From contig NZ_CANKXW010000005.1 of the NCBI RefSeq assembly GCF_947487805.1, positions 62,001-126,000 of the forward strand: DNA of 64,000 bases, in the 5' to 3' direction. Shown piece by piece: positions 43,431 through 51,658 of the stretch. Within the stretch, counting starts at the first letter, position 1. Each line of letters begins with the position of its first letter. The translations under genes were made by a program, and so were the position numbers. Below the pieces are notes generated by a model, which searched no databases, was not told the DNA's origin, and saw nothing but the letters and a program-made list of their open reading frames with translations. The stretch comes from an uncultured Tateyamaria sp. (lineage in GTDB: Bacteria > Pseudomonadota > Alphaproteobacteria > Rhodobacterales > Rhodobacteraceae).

Positions 43431-44545
43431 TGCTGCGCCAGGATGAACCCGACGGCACCGGCCACGATCAGGCCCGCGACAACGGCGATGGCGATCTTGA
43501 TCGCTGACCAGGGGCGTTCGCCCTGCACCCGTCCGGTACGGCCGTTCACCACGAAGCGGTAGGTTTCGCCCCGGTATTTGTAGGCTGCGAGCCACACGGG
43601 CAGCAGCACGTGTTTGAAGGTGATCGCGCCGATTTTCGTGTCAACCGAATGAATGCGCTGGCGGTCGCCGCCGATGTCGAACTTGATATCGCGGGCGATC
43701 ACCTGGTCCATGTGCGCGCGGGCCTCCTCGAAACCCTCCTCGAGGGACACTGCGTAACCTTCGGCGCGGAACCCTGCGAGGAACTCCGGGGCATAGGGCT
43801 CCATCGCGCTCAGATCCCAAGGCTCCAGCCCGGTGGTGAACCGTTTGGGCAGGGATTTGGAGGCCAGCACCAGCACATCGTCGAAGAACCGCGCGACCTT
43901 GCCGCGAGTGGCGCGCCAGCGCACCTTGGGCACTTGCACCTGCGTGCGTTTGCCGTCGCGCATCACGGTGCGTGTCTCGTAATAGACGGTGCCGCGTTCG
44001 CCGGTATAGGCGCTGCGCGTGTCGGCGTCGAAGGTCCAGTAGGGCACGTATATTCCCTGCATCGCGCGGCCCTTGCGGGCATAGTCCTGCAAGCCCGACG
44101 GCGCGAACCACAGGCTGCCCAGCCATTCGGTCATGGCGGCGCGCGCCTGCGGCTCTGCCAGTGCAAAGGGCAACACGCCGCGCGGTTTGATGTGCCGGTG
44201 CGCGCCGGTGTCCGTGACCACGGGCGTGGCGCAAAACGGGCATTCGGTGGCGTGGATGTCGGCGTCGAATTCCACCTGTGCCGCGCAATTGGGGCAGGTG
44301 GAGACGCGGGTTTCCTCGATCTCGGCGGCGGGCAGATCGGCGTTCAGCGCGGCGCGGTAATCCAGTTCGGCAATGGGAGTCAGGGCCGGGCCGCCCGTGC
44401 CTTCGATCGGATGCGTGTTGCCGCAGTGATCGCAGATCAGCGTGCCGGCCGCCGGGTCAAACCGGAAATCCGCGCCGCAATTGTCGCAGGGAAAGCGGTG
44501 GTCGGCCTGATCGCGCGGGCCGTTGAGGTCGGGCAGGTCGGTCAT
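43427..44545 (-). CDS. Double zinc-ribbon, C-terminal membrane-anchored protein of unknown function
   Basis: A 372-residue protein. Two zinc ribbons are visible at the N-terminus: CDNC...CDHC (about residues 20-41) and CPNC...CPFC (about residues 78-100). A conserved central domain carries FAPSGLQDYARKGRAMQGIYVPYWTFDADTRS in blocks. The C-terminus has one membrane segment (last 25 residues). Such proteins are often mislabelled as primosomal protein N'. It overlaps its neighbours by 4 bases on both sides and lies in the SPFH/TelA/XpaC region, suggesting a role in membrane-associated stress handling. Confidence 0.8.
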   Translation of the reverse strand: MTDLPDLNGPRDQADHRFPCDNCGADFRFDPAAGTLICDHCGNTHPIEGTGGPALTPIAELDYRAALNADLPAAEIEETRVSTCPNCAAQVEFDADIHATECPFCATPVVTDTGAHRHIKPRGVLPFALAEPQARAAMTEWLGSLWFAPSGLQDYARKGRAMQGIYVPYWTFDADTRSAYTGERGTVYYETRTVMRDGKRTQVQVPKVRWRATRGKVARFFDDVLVLASKSLPKRFTTGLEPWDLSAMEPYAPEFLAGFRAEGYAVSLEEGFEEARAHMDQVIARDIKFDIGGDRQRIHSVDTKIGAITFKHVLLPVWLAAYKYRGETYRFVVNGRTGRVQGERPWSAIKIAIAVVAGLIVAGAVGFILAQQ

Positions 44546-44955
44546 AGGACACCGTGGATGGCTGTGGGCGTGATGCGCCGCAGGGCGCCGTCGCCCAGTG
44601 CGGTGTGCCGCCACAGGTGGAAAATCGCATGAAGGGCCGAGGCGGACATCAGGTAGAAATAGATCGGTGCCAGTGCGATGTCGCCGCCGCGCAGCTGCAC
44701 CCAAAGGCCCAGACCGGCGACCCCGCCCAGCCCGACATACATGGCCCAACTGAGCCATGGATGCGCGCGGCGCAGCCCCCCTTCCAGCTTTGGACCCGGC
44801 CCGTTCAAAAGCCCGGCAAGGACCGCGCATACGCACATCGCCAGCCCACTGATGCCAAACGCCCAGACCAACCCCGGCAGTGGCCCGGCGGCCACCAGCA
44901 GGATAAGCAGCACAAAGCTGGTCCAGTGCAGCGTGATCGTGGCCGTGCGGCGCAT
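44542..44955 (-). CDS. Cytochrome b561-like membrane protein (short)
   Basis: A 137-residue protein with four predicted membrane helices. LHWTSFVLLILLVAAGP resembles helix 1 of bacterial cytochrome b561 with His10 as a heme-ligand candidate; AHPWLSWAMYVGLGG gives a second His; HAIFHLWRHTALGDGALRRITP matches the C-terminal H-x-DG-x-L-RRM-P signature. It is shorter than the usual 170-180 residues, so heme binding is not certain. It overlaps the zinc-ribbon gene by 4 bases. Confidence 0.65.
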   Translation of the reverse strand: MRRTATITLHWTSFVLLILLVAAGPLPGLVWAFGISGLAMCVCAVLAGLLNGPGPKLEGGLRRAHPWLSWAMYVGLGGVAGLGLWVQLRGGDIALAPIYFYLMSASALHAIFHLWRHTALGDGALRRITPTAIHGVL

Positions 44956-45017
44956 CTGTGCGGCTCCTTTCCGTGGCAGTCAGGGGATACTTAGGACGGG
45001 CAGGCCGCCCGGACCAG

Positions 45018-46127
45018 TCAGATCCCCGGCGGCGGGGGGGGCGGCATGATGGTGAAAAGCTGCGCCAGTTCGGTCACGTCCTCGGCCTTCATCCAGCCAT
45101 CCTGGCCGGCGGTCCAGACATAGGTGTCGCGGCTCAACTCACCTGCGCCAGCCATGCGGCCCAGTTGCGCCTTGGAAAACGGGCCCTTGGTCTCGCCGTT
45201 TTCGGCCAAGTGCCAGACATGTTCGACGGGCGGCGGTGGCGGGGCTGCGGCGGCGCTGCGCGCGGGTGCCGCCCCCCAGGGACCCGATGCAGCCTGCTGG
45301 CCCAGTTGCAGGCCCATCGCCGCACCAAGACCCGCCTGCATCGCGTCACCTGCACCTCCGCCTTCGCGGCCCAGGGCCTCGGCGGCCTGAAATTGCATGT
45401 ATTCGTTGAGGTTTCCGATCACGCCCATGGACGACCGTTTGTCCATCACCTCCTCAACCGCGGCGGGCAGCGAGATGTTTTCGATGTAAAGCTCGGGCAG
45501 GGTCAGTCCGTATTCGGCGATCTGTGCGCTGATTTCCTTGGCGACCAGTTGGCCCAGCTCGCGGGTGTTTGCGGCCATGTCCAGCACGGGAATGCCCGAT
45601 TTTGCGAGGCTGCGCGACATTTCCTGCACGATGATGTTGCGGATCTGATAGCTGATCTCGTCCATGGTGAATTCACCATCGGTGCCGACGATCTCCACGA
45701 GGAACTTCGCCGGATCCGCGACCTTGACGGAATAGGTGCCAAAGGCGCGCAGACGCACGGGGCCAAATTCGGGGTCGCGGCAGATGATCGGGTTCTTGGT
45801 GCCCCATTTCAGGTCGTTGAACCGCGTGGTGTTGACGAAATAGATCTCGGATTTGAACGGGCTTTTGAACCCGTGATCCCAGTGCTGCAACGTCGTCATG
45901 ATCGGCATGTTGTTGGTCTCGAGCATGTAGAGACCCGGCGTGAAAACATCCGCCAACTGGCCTTCGTGCACGAAGACGGCGGCCTGCCCCTCGCGCACGG
46001 TCAGCTTGGCCCCGTACTTGATCGCATGGCCCTCGCGCTCAAAGCGCCAGACCATTGTGTCGCGGCTGTCGTCGACCCAGTGGATGACGTCGATGAATTC
46101 ACCGGAGAGAAAGTCGAAAATGCCCAT
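45018..46127 (-). CDS. SPFH (band 7) protein with C-terminal GYF_2 domain (YdjI-like)
   Basis: A 369-residue protein of the family often called virion core protein or YdjI. Residues 20-240 form an SPFH domain (INNIIVQEMSRSLAKSGIPVLDMAANTRELG-like block). A Gly/Ala/Pro linker (about residues 245-300) precedes a GYF_2 domain (WHLAENGETKGPFSKAQLGRM, then VWTAGQDGWMKAEDV). AAAGGAGA lies before the ATG. It has no N-terminal membrane helix, so it probably binds membranes peripherally. It sits between a b561-like gene and the DUF2927-TelA-XpaC block. Confidence 0.83.
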   Translation of the reverse strand: MGIFDFLSGEFIDVIHWVDDSRDTMVWRFEREGHAIKYGAKLTVREGQAAVFVHEGQLADVFTPGLYMLETNNMPIMTTLQHWDHGFKSPFKSEIYFVNTTRFNDLKWGTKNPIICRDPEFGPVRLRAFGTYSVKVADPAKFLVEIVGTDGEFTMDEISYQIRNIIVQEMSRSLAKSGIPVLDMAANTRELGQLVAKEISAQIAEYGLTLPELYIENISLPAAVEEVMDKRSSMGVIGNLNEYMQFQAAEALGREGGGAGDAMQAGLGAAMGLQLGQQAASGPWGAAPARSAAAAPPPPPVEHVWHLAENGETKGPFSKAQLGRMAGAGELSRDTYVWTAGQDGWMKAEDVTELAQLFTIMPPPPPPGI

Positions 46128-46151
46128 ATGCGGGTCTCCTTTGGTCTGAGG

Positions 46152-47114
46152 TCAGAGCGGGCCTTGGGTGGCCTCGCGTGCGAGGATGCGAACAACCGGG
46201 CGGGCCTCGGCCAGGCTGACGCCCGTGGCCAGGCGGTCATCGTAAAGCATGGCAAGCAGGTGTTCGTCGTGATCGGTCAGCAGTGCGAATTCGTCATCAT
46301 CGTTAAAGATCGAGGGGCGCGCGCCGGGGCTGTCATTGGCAAGGCCAAGGCCTTGGGCCAGCTCTTCGTGAATGCAGGACAGGCGCAGCAGATCGGGGTT
46401 TTCGGAACGGATCACGGCCACGGCGGCGGTATAGGCCGCCTGATCGGCCCCGGCGGCATAGGCCGCGACGGCACAATAGGCGTCATCGGGCAGGTTGCGC
46501 ACCGCTGCGAGATTGGTGCGGGTGACGCCGGGCAGGTCGGTGGCCGTCCGGTTCAGGGTATCGACGCGGTCATCCTCGCTGACAAAGTAGACAAGGAAAT
46601 TAGGGTCAGGTGCCACCGAAACCGGGTGCCCCGTCGCGCGCGCCAGCCGCTGGGCGTAGGCGGCGACATCGGCGGTGTCGCGGCTGCGCTGGCTGGGCGG
46701 AACGGACGCGCCGAACACGATGCCCATGCGCACCGGCCCGGACCAACGGCGCAGGACGCTGGGCGCACCGGCGCGCTGGCCGCTGCTGGTGTATTCGCTA
46801 AAAAACACGATCTGTTCGAAATTCCGCGCCAGCATGTCGGCGGTAAAGGGCGTGTCGGGCCCGCCCCCGTCCTGACGCAGCAGACCGGCGGTCAGCTGGC
46901 TGCGCTGCACCTGCGCCAGAAAACTGCGCAGGGCCGCACTTTGTTCAGAGGTCGCCTGCACCGGCGGGGCAGGCGGCGGGGCCAGTCCGGCAGGGCGCAC
47001 GCGCGGGGTCAGCACCGGCTCGACCGGCGTAAACAGATCGCATGCCGCAAGGCTCAGCAGGGCGGCCAGACCGCCCCACAGGGTCACCTTGCGTTTGGCA
47101 TACGTCCCCAGCAC
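46152..47114 (-). CDS. DUF2927-type lipoprotein
   Basis: A 320-residue protein with a signal peptide and lipobox LSLAAC (Cys25), so a periplasmic or outer-membrane lipoprotein is predicted. The main domain (residues 70-310) carries VRMGIVFGASVP, CIHEELAQGLGLANDSP and SIFNDDDEFALLTDHDEHLL, as in DUF2927 proteins. The HEELAQ stretch looks like a zinc-peptidase helix. It begins with GTG 9 bases after the telA stop, so it is cotranscribed with telA. The enzymatic role is unknown. Confidence 0.8.
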   Translation of the reverse strand: MLGTYAKRKVTLWGGLAALLSLAACDLFTPVEPVLTPRVRPAGLAPPPAPPVQATSEQSAALRSFLAQVQRSQLTAGLLRQDGGGPDTPFTADMLARNFEQIVFFSEYTSSGQRAGAPSVLRRWSGPVRMGIVFGASVPPSQRSRDTADVAAYAQRLARATGHPVSVAPDPNFLVYFVSEDDRVDTLNRTATDLPGVTRTNLAAVRNLPDDAYCAVAAYAAGADQAAYTAAVAVIRSENPDLLRLSCIHEELAQGLGLANDSPGARPSIFNDDDEFALLTDHDEHLLAMLYDDRLATGVSLAEARPVVRILAREATQGPL

Positions 47115-47123
47115 GTGCCCGGA

Positions 47124-48320
47124 TCAGCCCGGAACCGCGGTGCCGGCGGTGTCGCCGACACCGTCCTTGCGCGCCTTGGCGGAGGCCAGCGTGTCGCGCA
47201 GATCGGCTTCCATCTTCTTGAGGTCCTCTTCGGCGGCGGCCCGCTTGGCCTTGCCCTCGTCGGCGATGCGCAGGCTGTCCTCGATGGTGCCGATCAGGTC
47301 GGCATTGGCCTTCTTGACCGCTTCGATGTCAAAGACACCGCGCTCCATCTCCTGACGGATGGCGGCGTTGCTCGTCCGCAGGTTCGCCGCGTTCGAGGTC
47401 AACAGCTCATTCGTCAGATCATTGGCGTCCCGCACGGCGGCGGCGGCCTCGGCGCTGCGCTGGATGGTGACGGCCTGCGCCAGTTGGGTTTCCCACAGCG
47501 GAACGGTGTTCACGAGGGTCGAGTTGATCTTGGTCACGAGACTCTTGTCGTTCTCCTGCACCAGGCGGATCGAGGGCAGCGACTGCATCGTCACCTGCCG
47601 CGTCAGTTTCAGGTCGTGCACCCGACGCTCCAGATCGTCGCGCGCAGCCCGCAGATCGCGCAGCTCTTGCGCCACCATGACCTTGTCATCCTCGGCCGCG
47701 GCCTCGACATCAGCCTCCTTGGCAGGGATTACCGTCGTATCCAACTCGGAAATCTTCTCTTCGCCCGCAGCGATGTAGAGGGCGAGTTCATCGTAGAATT
47801 GCAGGGTCTTTTCATAGAGCAGATCGAGCGACTTGATGTCCTTGAGCAGCGTATGCTCATGCGCCAGCAGGTTGTCGGTGATCTTGTCGATCTGCCCCTG
47901 CACCGTCTCGAAACGCGCGGTGAACTTGGCAAAGGGCGCGGCCCGGCCGAGCAGTTTTTCCCACCACGACCTGTCGCGCCGCACATCGAGTTCCGAGATG
48001 GAAAAGCCGCGGATCGTGGTCACGATGTTGCGCAGGCTGTCGCCCGCAGGGCCCACATCCTTGTTGCGCACATCCGTCAGCATGGCCTGCGAAATCGTCT
48101 GCAACTCGGCCTGCGCGGCGGAGCCAAAGGCCACGATGGACTGCGTGTCGCCCATGTCGATCTCGTCCATGCGGGCGCGGATCTCGGCACCCAGCGGCGC
48201 GTCGGCCTGCTCCAGCGGCACGATTGCGTTCGCGTCCTTGGGTTCAGGCAGGACCACGGCGGTCACTTCCTCGACTTGCGCCAGCGCGCTTTCAGCCTTT
48301 TGACGGATGGTATCAGACAT
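47124..48320 (-). CDS. telA: Toxic anion resistance protein TelA
   Basis: A 398-residue TelA-family protein (KlaA/TelA), predicted to be largely helical and cytoplasmic. Hallmarks are RGFSISELDVRRDRSWWEKLLGRAAPF and a central coiled coil (about residues 140-330) with VIPAKEADVEAAAEDD and WETQLAQAVTIQRSAEAA. TelA is linked to tellurite and other toxic anion resistance, but its chemistry is unknown. xpaC lies 18 bases upstream on the same strand, the usual XpaC-TelA pair. Confidence 0.92.
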   Translation of the reverse strand: MSDTIRQKAESALAQVEEVTAVVLPEPKDANAIVPLEQADAPLGAEIRARMDEIDMGDTQSIVAFGSAAQAELQTISQAMLTDVRNKDVGPAGDSLRNIVTTIRGFSISELDVRRDRSWWEKLLGRAAPFAKFTARFETVQGQIDKITDNLLAHEHTLLKDIKSLDLLYEKTLQFYDELALYIAAGEEKISELDTTVIPAKEADVEAAAEDDKVMVAQELRDLRAARDDLERRVHDLKLTRQVTMQSLPSIRLVQENDKSLVTKINSTLVNTVPLWETQLAQAVTIQRSAEAAAAVRDANDLTNELLTSNAANLRTSNAAIRQEMERGVFDIEAVKKANADLIGTIEDSLRIADEGKAKRAAAEEDLKKMEADLRDTLASAKARKDGVGDTAGTAVPG

Positions 48321-48338
48321 GATGGGTCACCTTACTGT

Positions 48339-49235
48339 TCAAGAGTTGTCGTCAGGGGCAATGCGCACCCCTTCGCGTTGCAGCCGGTCGCGCAACACGT
48401 CGATTTCGATATTCAGATCGCTGCGGTCCTCGACCAACAGCTTGCGCGTGCGCGCGGCGAAATTGTCGCTCAGATCATCCAGCAGCGTGGCATAATCGGT
48501 GCGGGCCTGCGCATCACGGGTGCGCGCGTAGATGTCGGCGAACTTGACCGTCGCATCACGCGCACCCATCAGGTACACGCCCAGATACTTGCGCGCCGCC
48601 GTCAGGTCGCGCGGGTCTTCCTCGACCGTGCGAATGAGGTCGCGGGCCACGGTCTGGAACTGCTCCAGCTTGCGCTCCATCTGGCGATCCTCGGCGCGTT
48701 TCATCGCATCCGTCATGGCGCGCAGATGCGCTTCTGCCTCGTCGACGACGCGGGCCACGCGGTCCTGCTGGAACGTATCGACCCCTTCCATGCCCTTGTC
48801 GCGCATCGGGTCCAGACCAAAGGCCGCGATGTGCAGACCCAGACTTGCCGCGCCAAAGAGGATCGGCGCCACCAACCCCGGCTCGGACCTGTAGGCGGCG
48901 ATGGCGATGCCCACACCGGTCAGCACGGCGGAAAAGAGCTTGCGCGGGATCGCAGGCCGCCGCGCCACCTTGCGCTCGTGATAGGCGGCCTCGGCCACCA
49001 ACCCGCCGCGCAGCAGCCACGCGCCCAGCGTCAGGATGCCCGCCGCGACCAGCCCCAGCATCAGACCAATGGCCCCGTCATTCAGCGACAGGAACACCAT
49101 CGGCACCGCAGGCAGAAACATCAGGTTTGCACGCGCGCCCACCGGGTCGACCCGCGCCCGGTCATAGGCCGCGCGTTCGGTGGCCTCGGGTGCCGCCCCG
49201 TCGGGGCTGTATTTGCCGCCAAAACGTTTGGCCAT
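48339..49235 (-). CDS. xpaC: XpaC-family protein (5-bromo-4-chloroindolyl phosphate hydrolysis protein)
   Basis: A 298-residue membrane protein of the XpaC family. Two to four membrane helices lie in residues 35-130 (FLPAVPMVFLSLNDGAIGLMLGLVAAGILTLGA in blocks), followed by a helical cytoplasmic domain with REDQ-like EAHLRAMTDAMKRAEDRQMERKLEQF. It is the usual partner of TelA. The name comes from a phenotype in Bacillus; it is probably not a hydrolase itself. A 29-residue open frame begins just upstream. Confidence 0.85.
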   Translation of the reverse strand: MAKRFGGKYSPDGAAPEATERAAYDRARVDPVGARANLMFLPAVPMVFLSLNDGAIGLMLGLVAAGILTLGAWLLRGGLVAEAAYHERKVARRPAIPRKLFSAVLTGVGIAIAAYRSEPGLVAPILFGAASLGLHIAAFGLDPMRDKGMEGVDTFQQDRVARVVDEAEAHLRAMTDAMKRAEDRQMERKLEQFQTVARDLIRTVEEDPRDLTAARKYLGVYLMGARDATVKFADIYARTRDAQARTDYATLLDDLSDNFAARTRKLLVEDRSDLNIEIDVLRDRLQREGVRIAPDDNS

Positions 49236-49239
49236 CGCC

Positions 49240-49329
49240 TCAAAGCCCCCCGAGCGCGCCGGTGGTCACACCGAACATCAGCGCCAGCAGCACGACAAAG
49301 GCAATCTTCTGAAAGGCCGTAGTTTCCAT
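49240..49329 (-). CDS. Small single-helix membrane peptide (29 residues)
   Basis: A 29-codon open frame starting METTAFQKIAFVVLLALMFG and ending in TGALGGL. It would be one hydrophobic helix with a short polar N-terminus. GGGGGA lies 4 bases before the ATG, and a second ATG at 49332 is in frame. It ends 4 bases before the xpaC start, consistent with cotranscription. No known family is recognised; the case rests on ribosome binding site, composition and spacing. Confidence 0.5.
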   Translation of the reverse strand: METTAFQKIAFVVLLALMFGVTTGALGGL

Positions 49330-49379
49330 CATGTCCCCCGAACAGATCACATAAGTATAGGTGCTTTGACGGTGCTGCA

Positions 49380-50198
49380 CTAGTGGCGCGCGCCGGTGCG
49401 GCGTTCAGCGTTCAACTTGCGGGTATAGCCCGATTGGATCACCTCGACCGCGACCAACACCAGAACCGAGAAATAGAAGGTCGTTTTGGACATCGGAATG
49501 ACTTCGTAGCCAAAGACGCGCAGCGCAAGTGTGTCGTCATGCATCGCATGGGCCGCGGCCTGTCCGGCCTCGCCCAAAAGGACGACGCCGACAATCAGCA
49601 GGATGAACAGGCCAAGCACCTCGTACATCCGGTTCTTCTCAAGAAACCGCGTCACCCCGTCGGCAAGCAGCAGCATCGCCAGCCCCGACAGCAGGATCGC
49701 GGTGGCGAGGATGATGAAGACATCGGTGATCGCCAGCGCCGACAACACGGAATCAAACGAGAAAATCAGGTTCATCAACACGATCAGCATCACCACCTGG
49801 GCTGCGGACTTGCCTGATTTGGCCTCCACATCCGTGTCCAGATGTTCGATGGTCAGCATGTGGCCGATCTCCTTGACGGCCGTGTACATGATGAAAATAC
49901 CGCCAAAGATGAACACGCAGGTGGCAAAGTTCACACCGCCTGTGATCACACCCTCCCAATCCAGCACCACAAAGGGTTCGGCCATCGCGTCAATCAGCTG
50001 GATCATCGTGAACAGCAGCACAACCCGCAGCACAACGGCCAGAATGATGCCCCAGCGCCGCACGGCGGCCTGTTGCGCAACCGGCGCGCGCTGGCTCTCG
50101 ATCGAGATATACAACAGGTTGTCGAACCCCAGCACCGCCTGCAAGAAACAGAGCATCAGCAGGTTGCCAAGGTTTTCAATTGTCAAAAGGTCGGCCAT
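49380..50198 (-). CDS. TerC family integral membrane protein
   Basis: A 272-residue protein with about seven membrane helices. The family signatures FLQAVLGFDNLLYISIESQ near residue 18 and NLIFSFDSVLSALAITD near residue 140 carry the paired acidic residues in FDN and FDS that are thought to bind a metal ion. TerC proteins act in tellurite resistance or manganese export. It lies just upstream of the XpaC-TelA block on the same strand, which supports a shared stress role. Confidence 0.9.
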   Translation of the reverse strand: MADLLTIENLGNLLMLCFLQAVLGFDNLLYISIESQRAPVAQQAAVRRWGIILAVVLRVVLLFTMIQLIDAMAEPFVVLDWEGVITGGVNFATCVFIFGGIFIMYTAVKEIGHMLTIEHLDTDVEAKSGKSAAQVVMLIVLMNLIFSFDSVLSALAITDVFIILATAILLSGLAMLLLADGVTRFLEKNRMYEVLGLFILLIVGVVLLGEAGQAAAHAMHDDTLALRVFGYEVIPMSKTTFYFSVLVLVAVEVIQSGYTRKLNAERRTGARH

Positions 50199-50312
50199 GG
50201 ATCGTTCCCCAGTTCCATACGCACGCAGCGTGTCAGTTCCCCGGTACAGGAATGTGACAGTGCGTCCGCGCGGGCAAGGGGGAATTCTGCGCCAAAGGGC
50301 GCAAATCTGGGC

Positions 50313-51110
50313 CTAGCGGCGCGGGCGGCGGCGCTGCGGGCGGGCCTTGGTGGCGGTGCCTGTGGGCTTGACTTCGGGTTCCAGACCCAGCTGATCGCGG
50401 ACAATGCGGCGGCGCACTTCTTCGACCGCGCCGGGTTTCAGATCGCCCAGCTGGAACGGGCCATAGCTCACCCGGATCAGCCGGTTCACCACCAGCCCGA
50501 CGCTTTCCATCGCGCGGCGGATCTCGCGGTTCTTGCCCTCGCGCAGGCCCACGGTCAGCCATGCGTTGGCGCCTTGCTGGCGGTCCAGCGTGATCTGCAT
50601 CGGCTGGAACCGCTCACCGTCCTCCAGCGTGACACCCCGGCGCAACGGCTCCAGCGTGGCATCGGTGGGTCGCCCGTTGATCCGCACGCGGTAGCGCCGC
50701 ATCCACCCGGTCGAGGGCAGCTCCAGCTTGCGTTTGACGCCGCCGTCATTGGTCAGCAGCAACAACCCCTCGGAGTTGATGTCGAGCCGCCCGACCGACA
50801 TCACCCGCGGCAAGTCCTCGGGCAGGGCGTCATAGATCGTCTTGCGGTCTTTCTCGTCCCGGTCGGTCGTGACCAGCCCGATGGGCTTGTGATAGAGCCA
50901 CAGCCGCTCCGGCTCCGGTGCGGCCAGCGGCTTGCCGTCCACGGTGATCCGGTCGGCCTCCGTCACGTTCAGCGCGGGGCTGTCGATGACCTTGCCGTTC
51001 ACGGCAACGCGGCCTGCGGTGATGATCTCTTCGGCACCGCGACGGCTGGCGATACCGGCACGGGCCAGCACCTTGGCGATGCGCGCGCCGGGTTTTGTGT
51101 CATTGCTCAT
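50313..51110 (-). CDS. 23S rRNA pseudouridine synthase, RsuA/RluB family
   Basis: A 265-residue enzyme that makes pseudouridine in rRNA. An N-terminal S4 RNA-binding domain (RIAKVLARAGIASRRGAEEII) is followed by the catalytic block GRLDINSEGLLLLTNDG with the active Asp, then RREGKNREIRRAMES-like LREGKNREIRR and a basic C-terminus rich in Arg/Pro/Lys. It most resembles RluB (23S U2605). The start at 51110 (MSNDTKPGARIAKVLA) fits the S4 domain; a longer in-frame version would overlap the opposite-strand tadA gene. Confidence 0.9.
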   Translation of the reverse strand: MSNDTKPGARIAKVLARAGIASRRGAEEIITAGRVAVNGKVIDSPALNVTEADRITVDGKPLAAPEPERLWLYHKPIGLVTTDRDEKDRKTIYDALPEDLPRVMSVGRLDINSEGLLLLTNDGGVKRKLELPSTGWMRRYRVRINGRPTDATLEPLRRGVTLEDGERFQPMQITLDRQQGANAWLTVGLREGKNREIRRAMESVGLVVNRLIRVSYGPFQLGDLKPGAVEEVRRRIVRDQLGLEPEVKPTGTATKARPQRRRPRR

Positions 51111-51167
51111 GGGATGGGCAATAGCCGTGGCTTGCGTCCGGGGCAAGCGGTGTGGCAGGGACGGGGG

Positions 51168-51617
51168 ATGGAGTTTCGGTCTTTCATGCAAGAAGCGCTG
51201 GCGGAGGCGCGCGCCGCCGCCGCGCGGGGCGAGGTGCCGGTGGGCGCTGTGGTGGTGTCCCCGCGGGGACAGATCGTGGCGCAGGCTGGCAACCGCACCC
51301 GTGAACTGTCCGACCCGTCCGCCCACGCAGAGCTGCTGGCCATCCGCGCCGCCTGTGCCGCCGCCGGGTCCGAGCGGCTGATAGGGCACGACCTCTATGT
51401 CACGCTGGAACCCTGCGCGATGTGCGCCGGTGCCATCGCCGCGGCCCGCATCGCGCGGCTGTATTACGGCGCGTCGGATCCGAAATCGGGCGGCGTCGCG
51501 CACGGCGCGCGGGTTTTTTCCCACCCCCAGGCCCATCACGCGCCCGAGGTCTACGACGGCCTGGCCGCCGCCGAGGCCGAGACCCTGTTGCAGGATTTCT
51601 TTGCCGCACGGCGCTAG
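51168..51617 (+). CDS. tadA: tRNA adenosine(34) deaminase TadA
   Basis: A 149-residue zinc deaminase that turns A34 of tRNA-Arg into inosine. The catalytic HAE is in PSAHAELLAIR and the zinc-binding PCAMC is in LEPCAMCAGAIAAARI; the tail FFAARR is typical. ACGGGGG precedes the ATG at 51168. It is divergent from the pseudouridine synthase gene, with 57 bases between, which must hold both promoters. A guanine or cytidine deaminase is less likely given the LYYGASDPKSGGV block. Confidence 0.9.
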   Translation: MEFRSFMQEALAEARAAAARGEVPVGAVVVSPRGQIVAQAGNRTRELSDPSAHAELLAIRAACAAAGSERLIGHDLYVTLEPCAMCAGAIAAARIARLYYGASDPKSGGVAHGARVFSHPQAHHAPEVYDGLAAAEAETLLQDFFAARR

Positions 51618-51658
51618 GGAGCCGGGGTGGTCAACGCCCGACGTATGGCTCAAAAAGG

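Noticed and set aside
43427-44545. Calling the zinc-ribbon protein primosomal protein N' (PriA)
   Set aside because: It has no helicase motifs, is only 372 residues and ends in a membrane helix. The name is a common mislabel caused by zinc-ribbon similarity.
44958-49322. A 1454-codon plus-strand open frame opposite the telA/xpaC/SPFH genes
   Set aside because: It is antisense to five well-supported genes with recognisable domains. Its predicted protein is low-complexity, rich in His, Gly, Arg and Gln, as expected from the complement of high-GC coding sequence.
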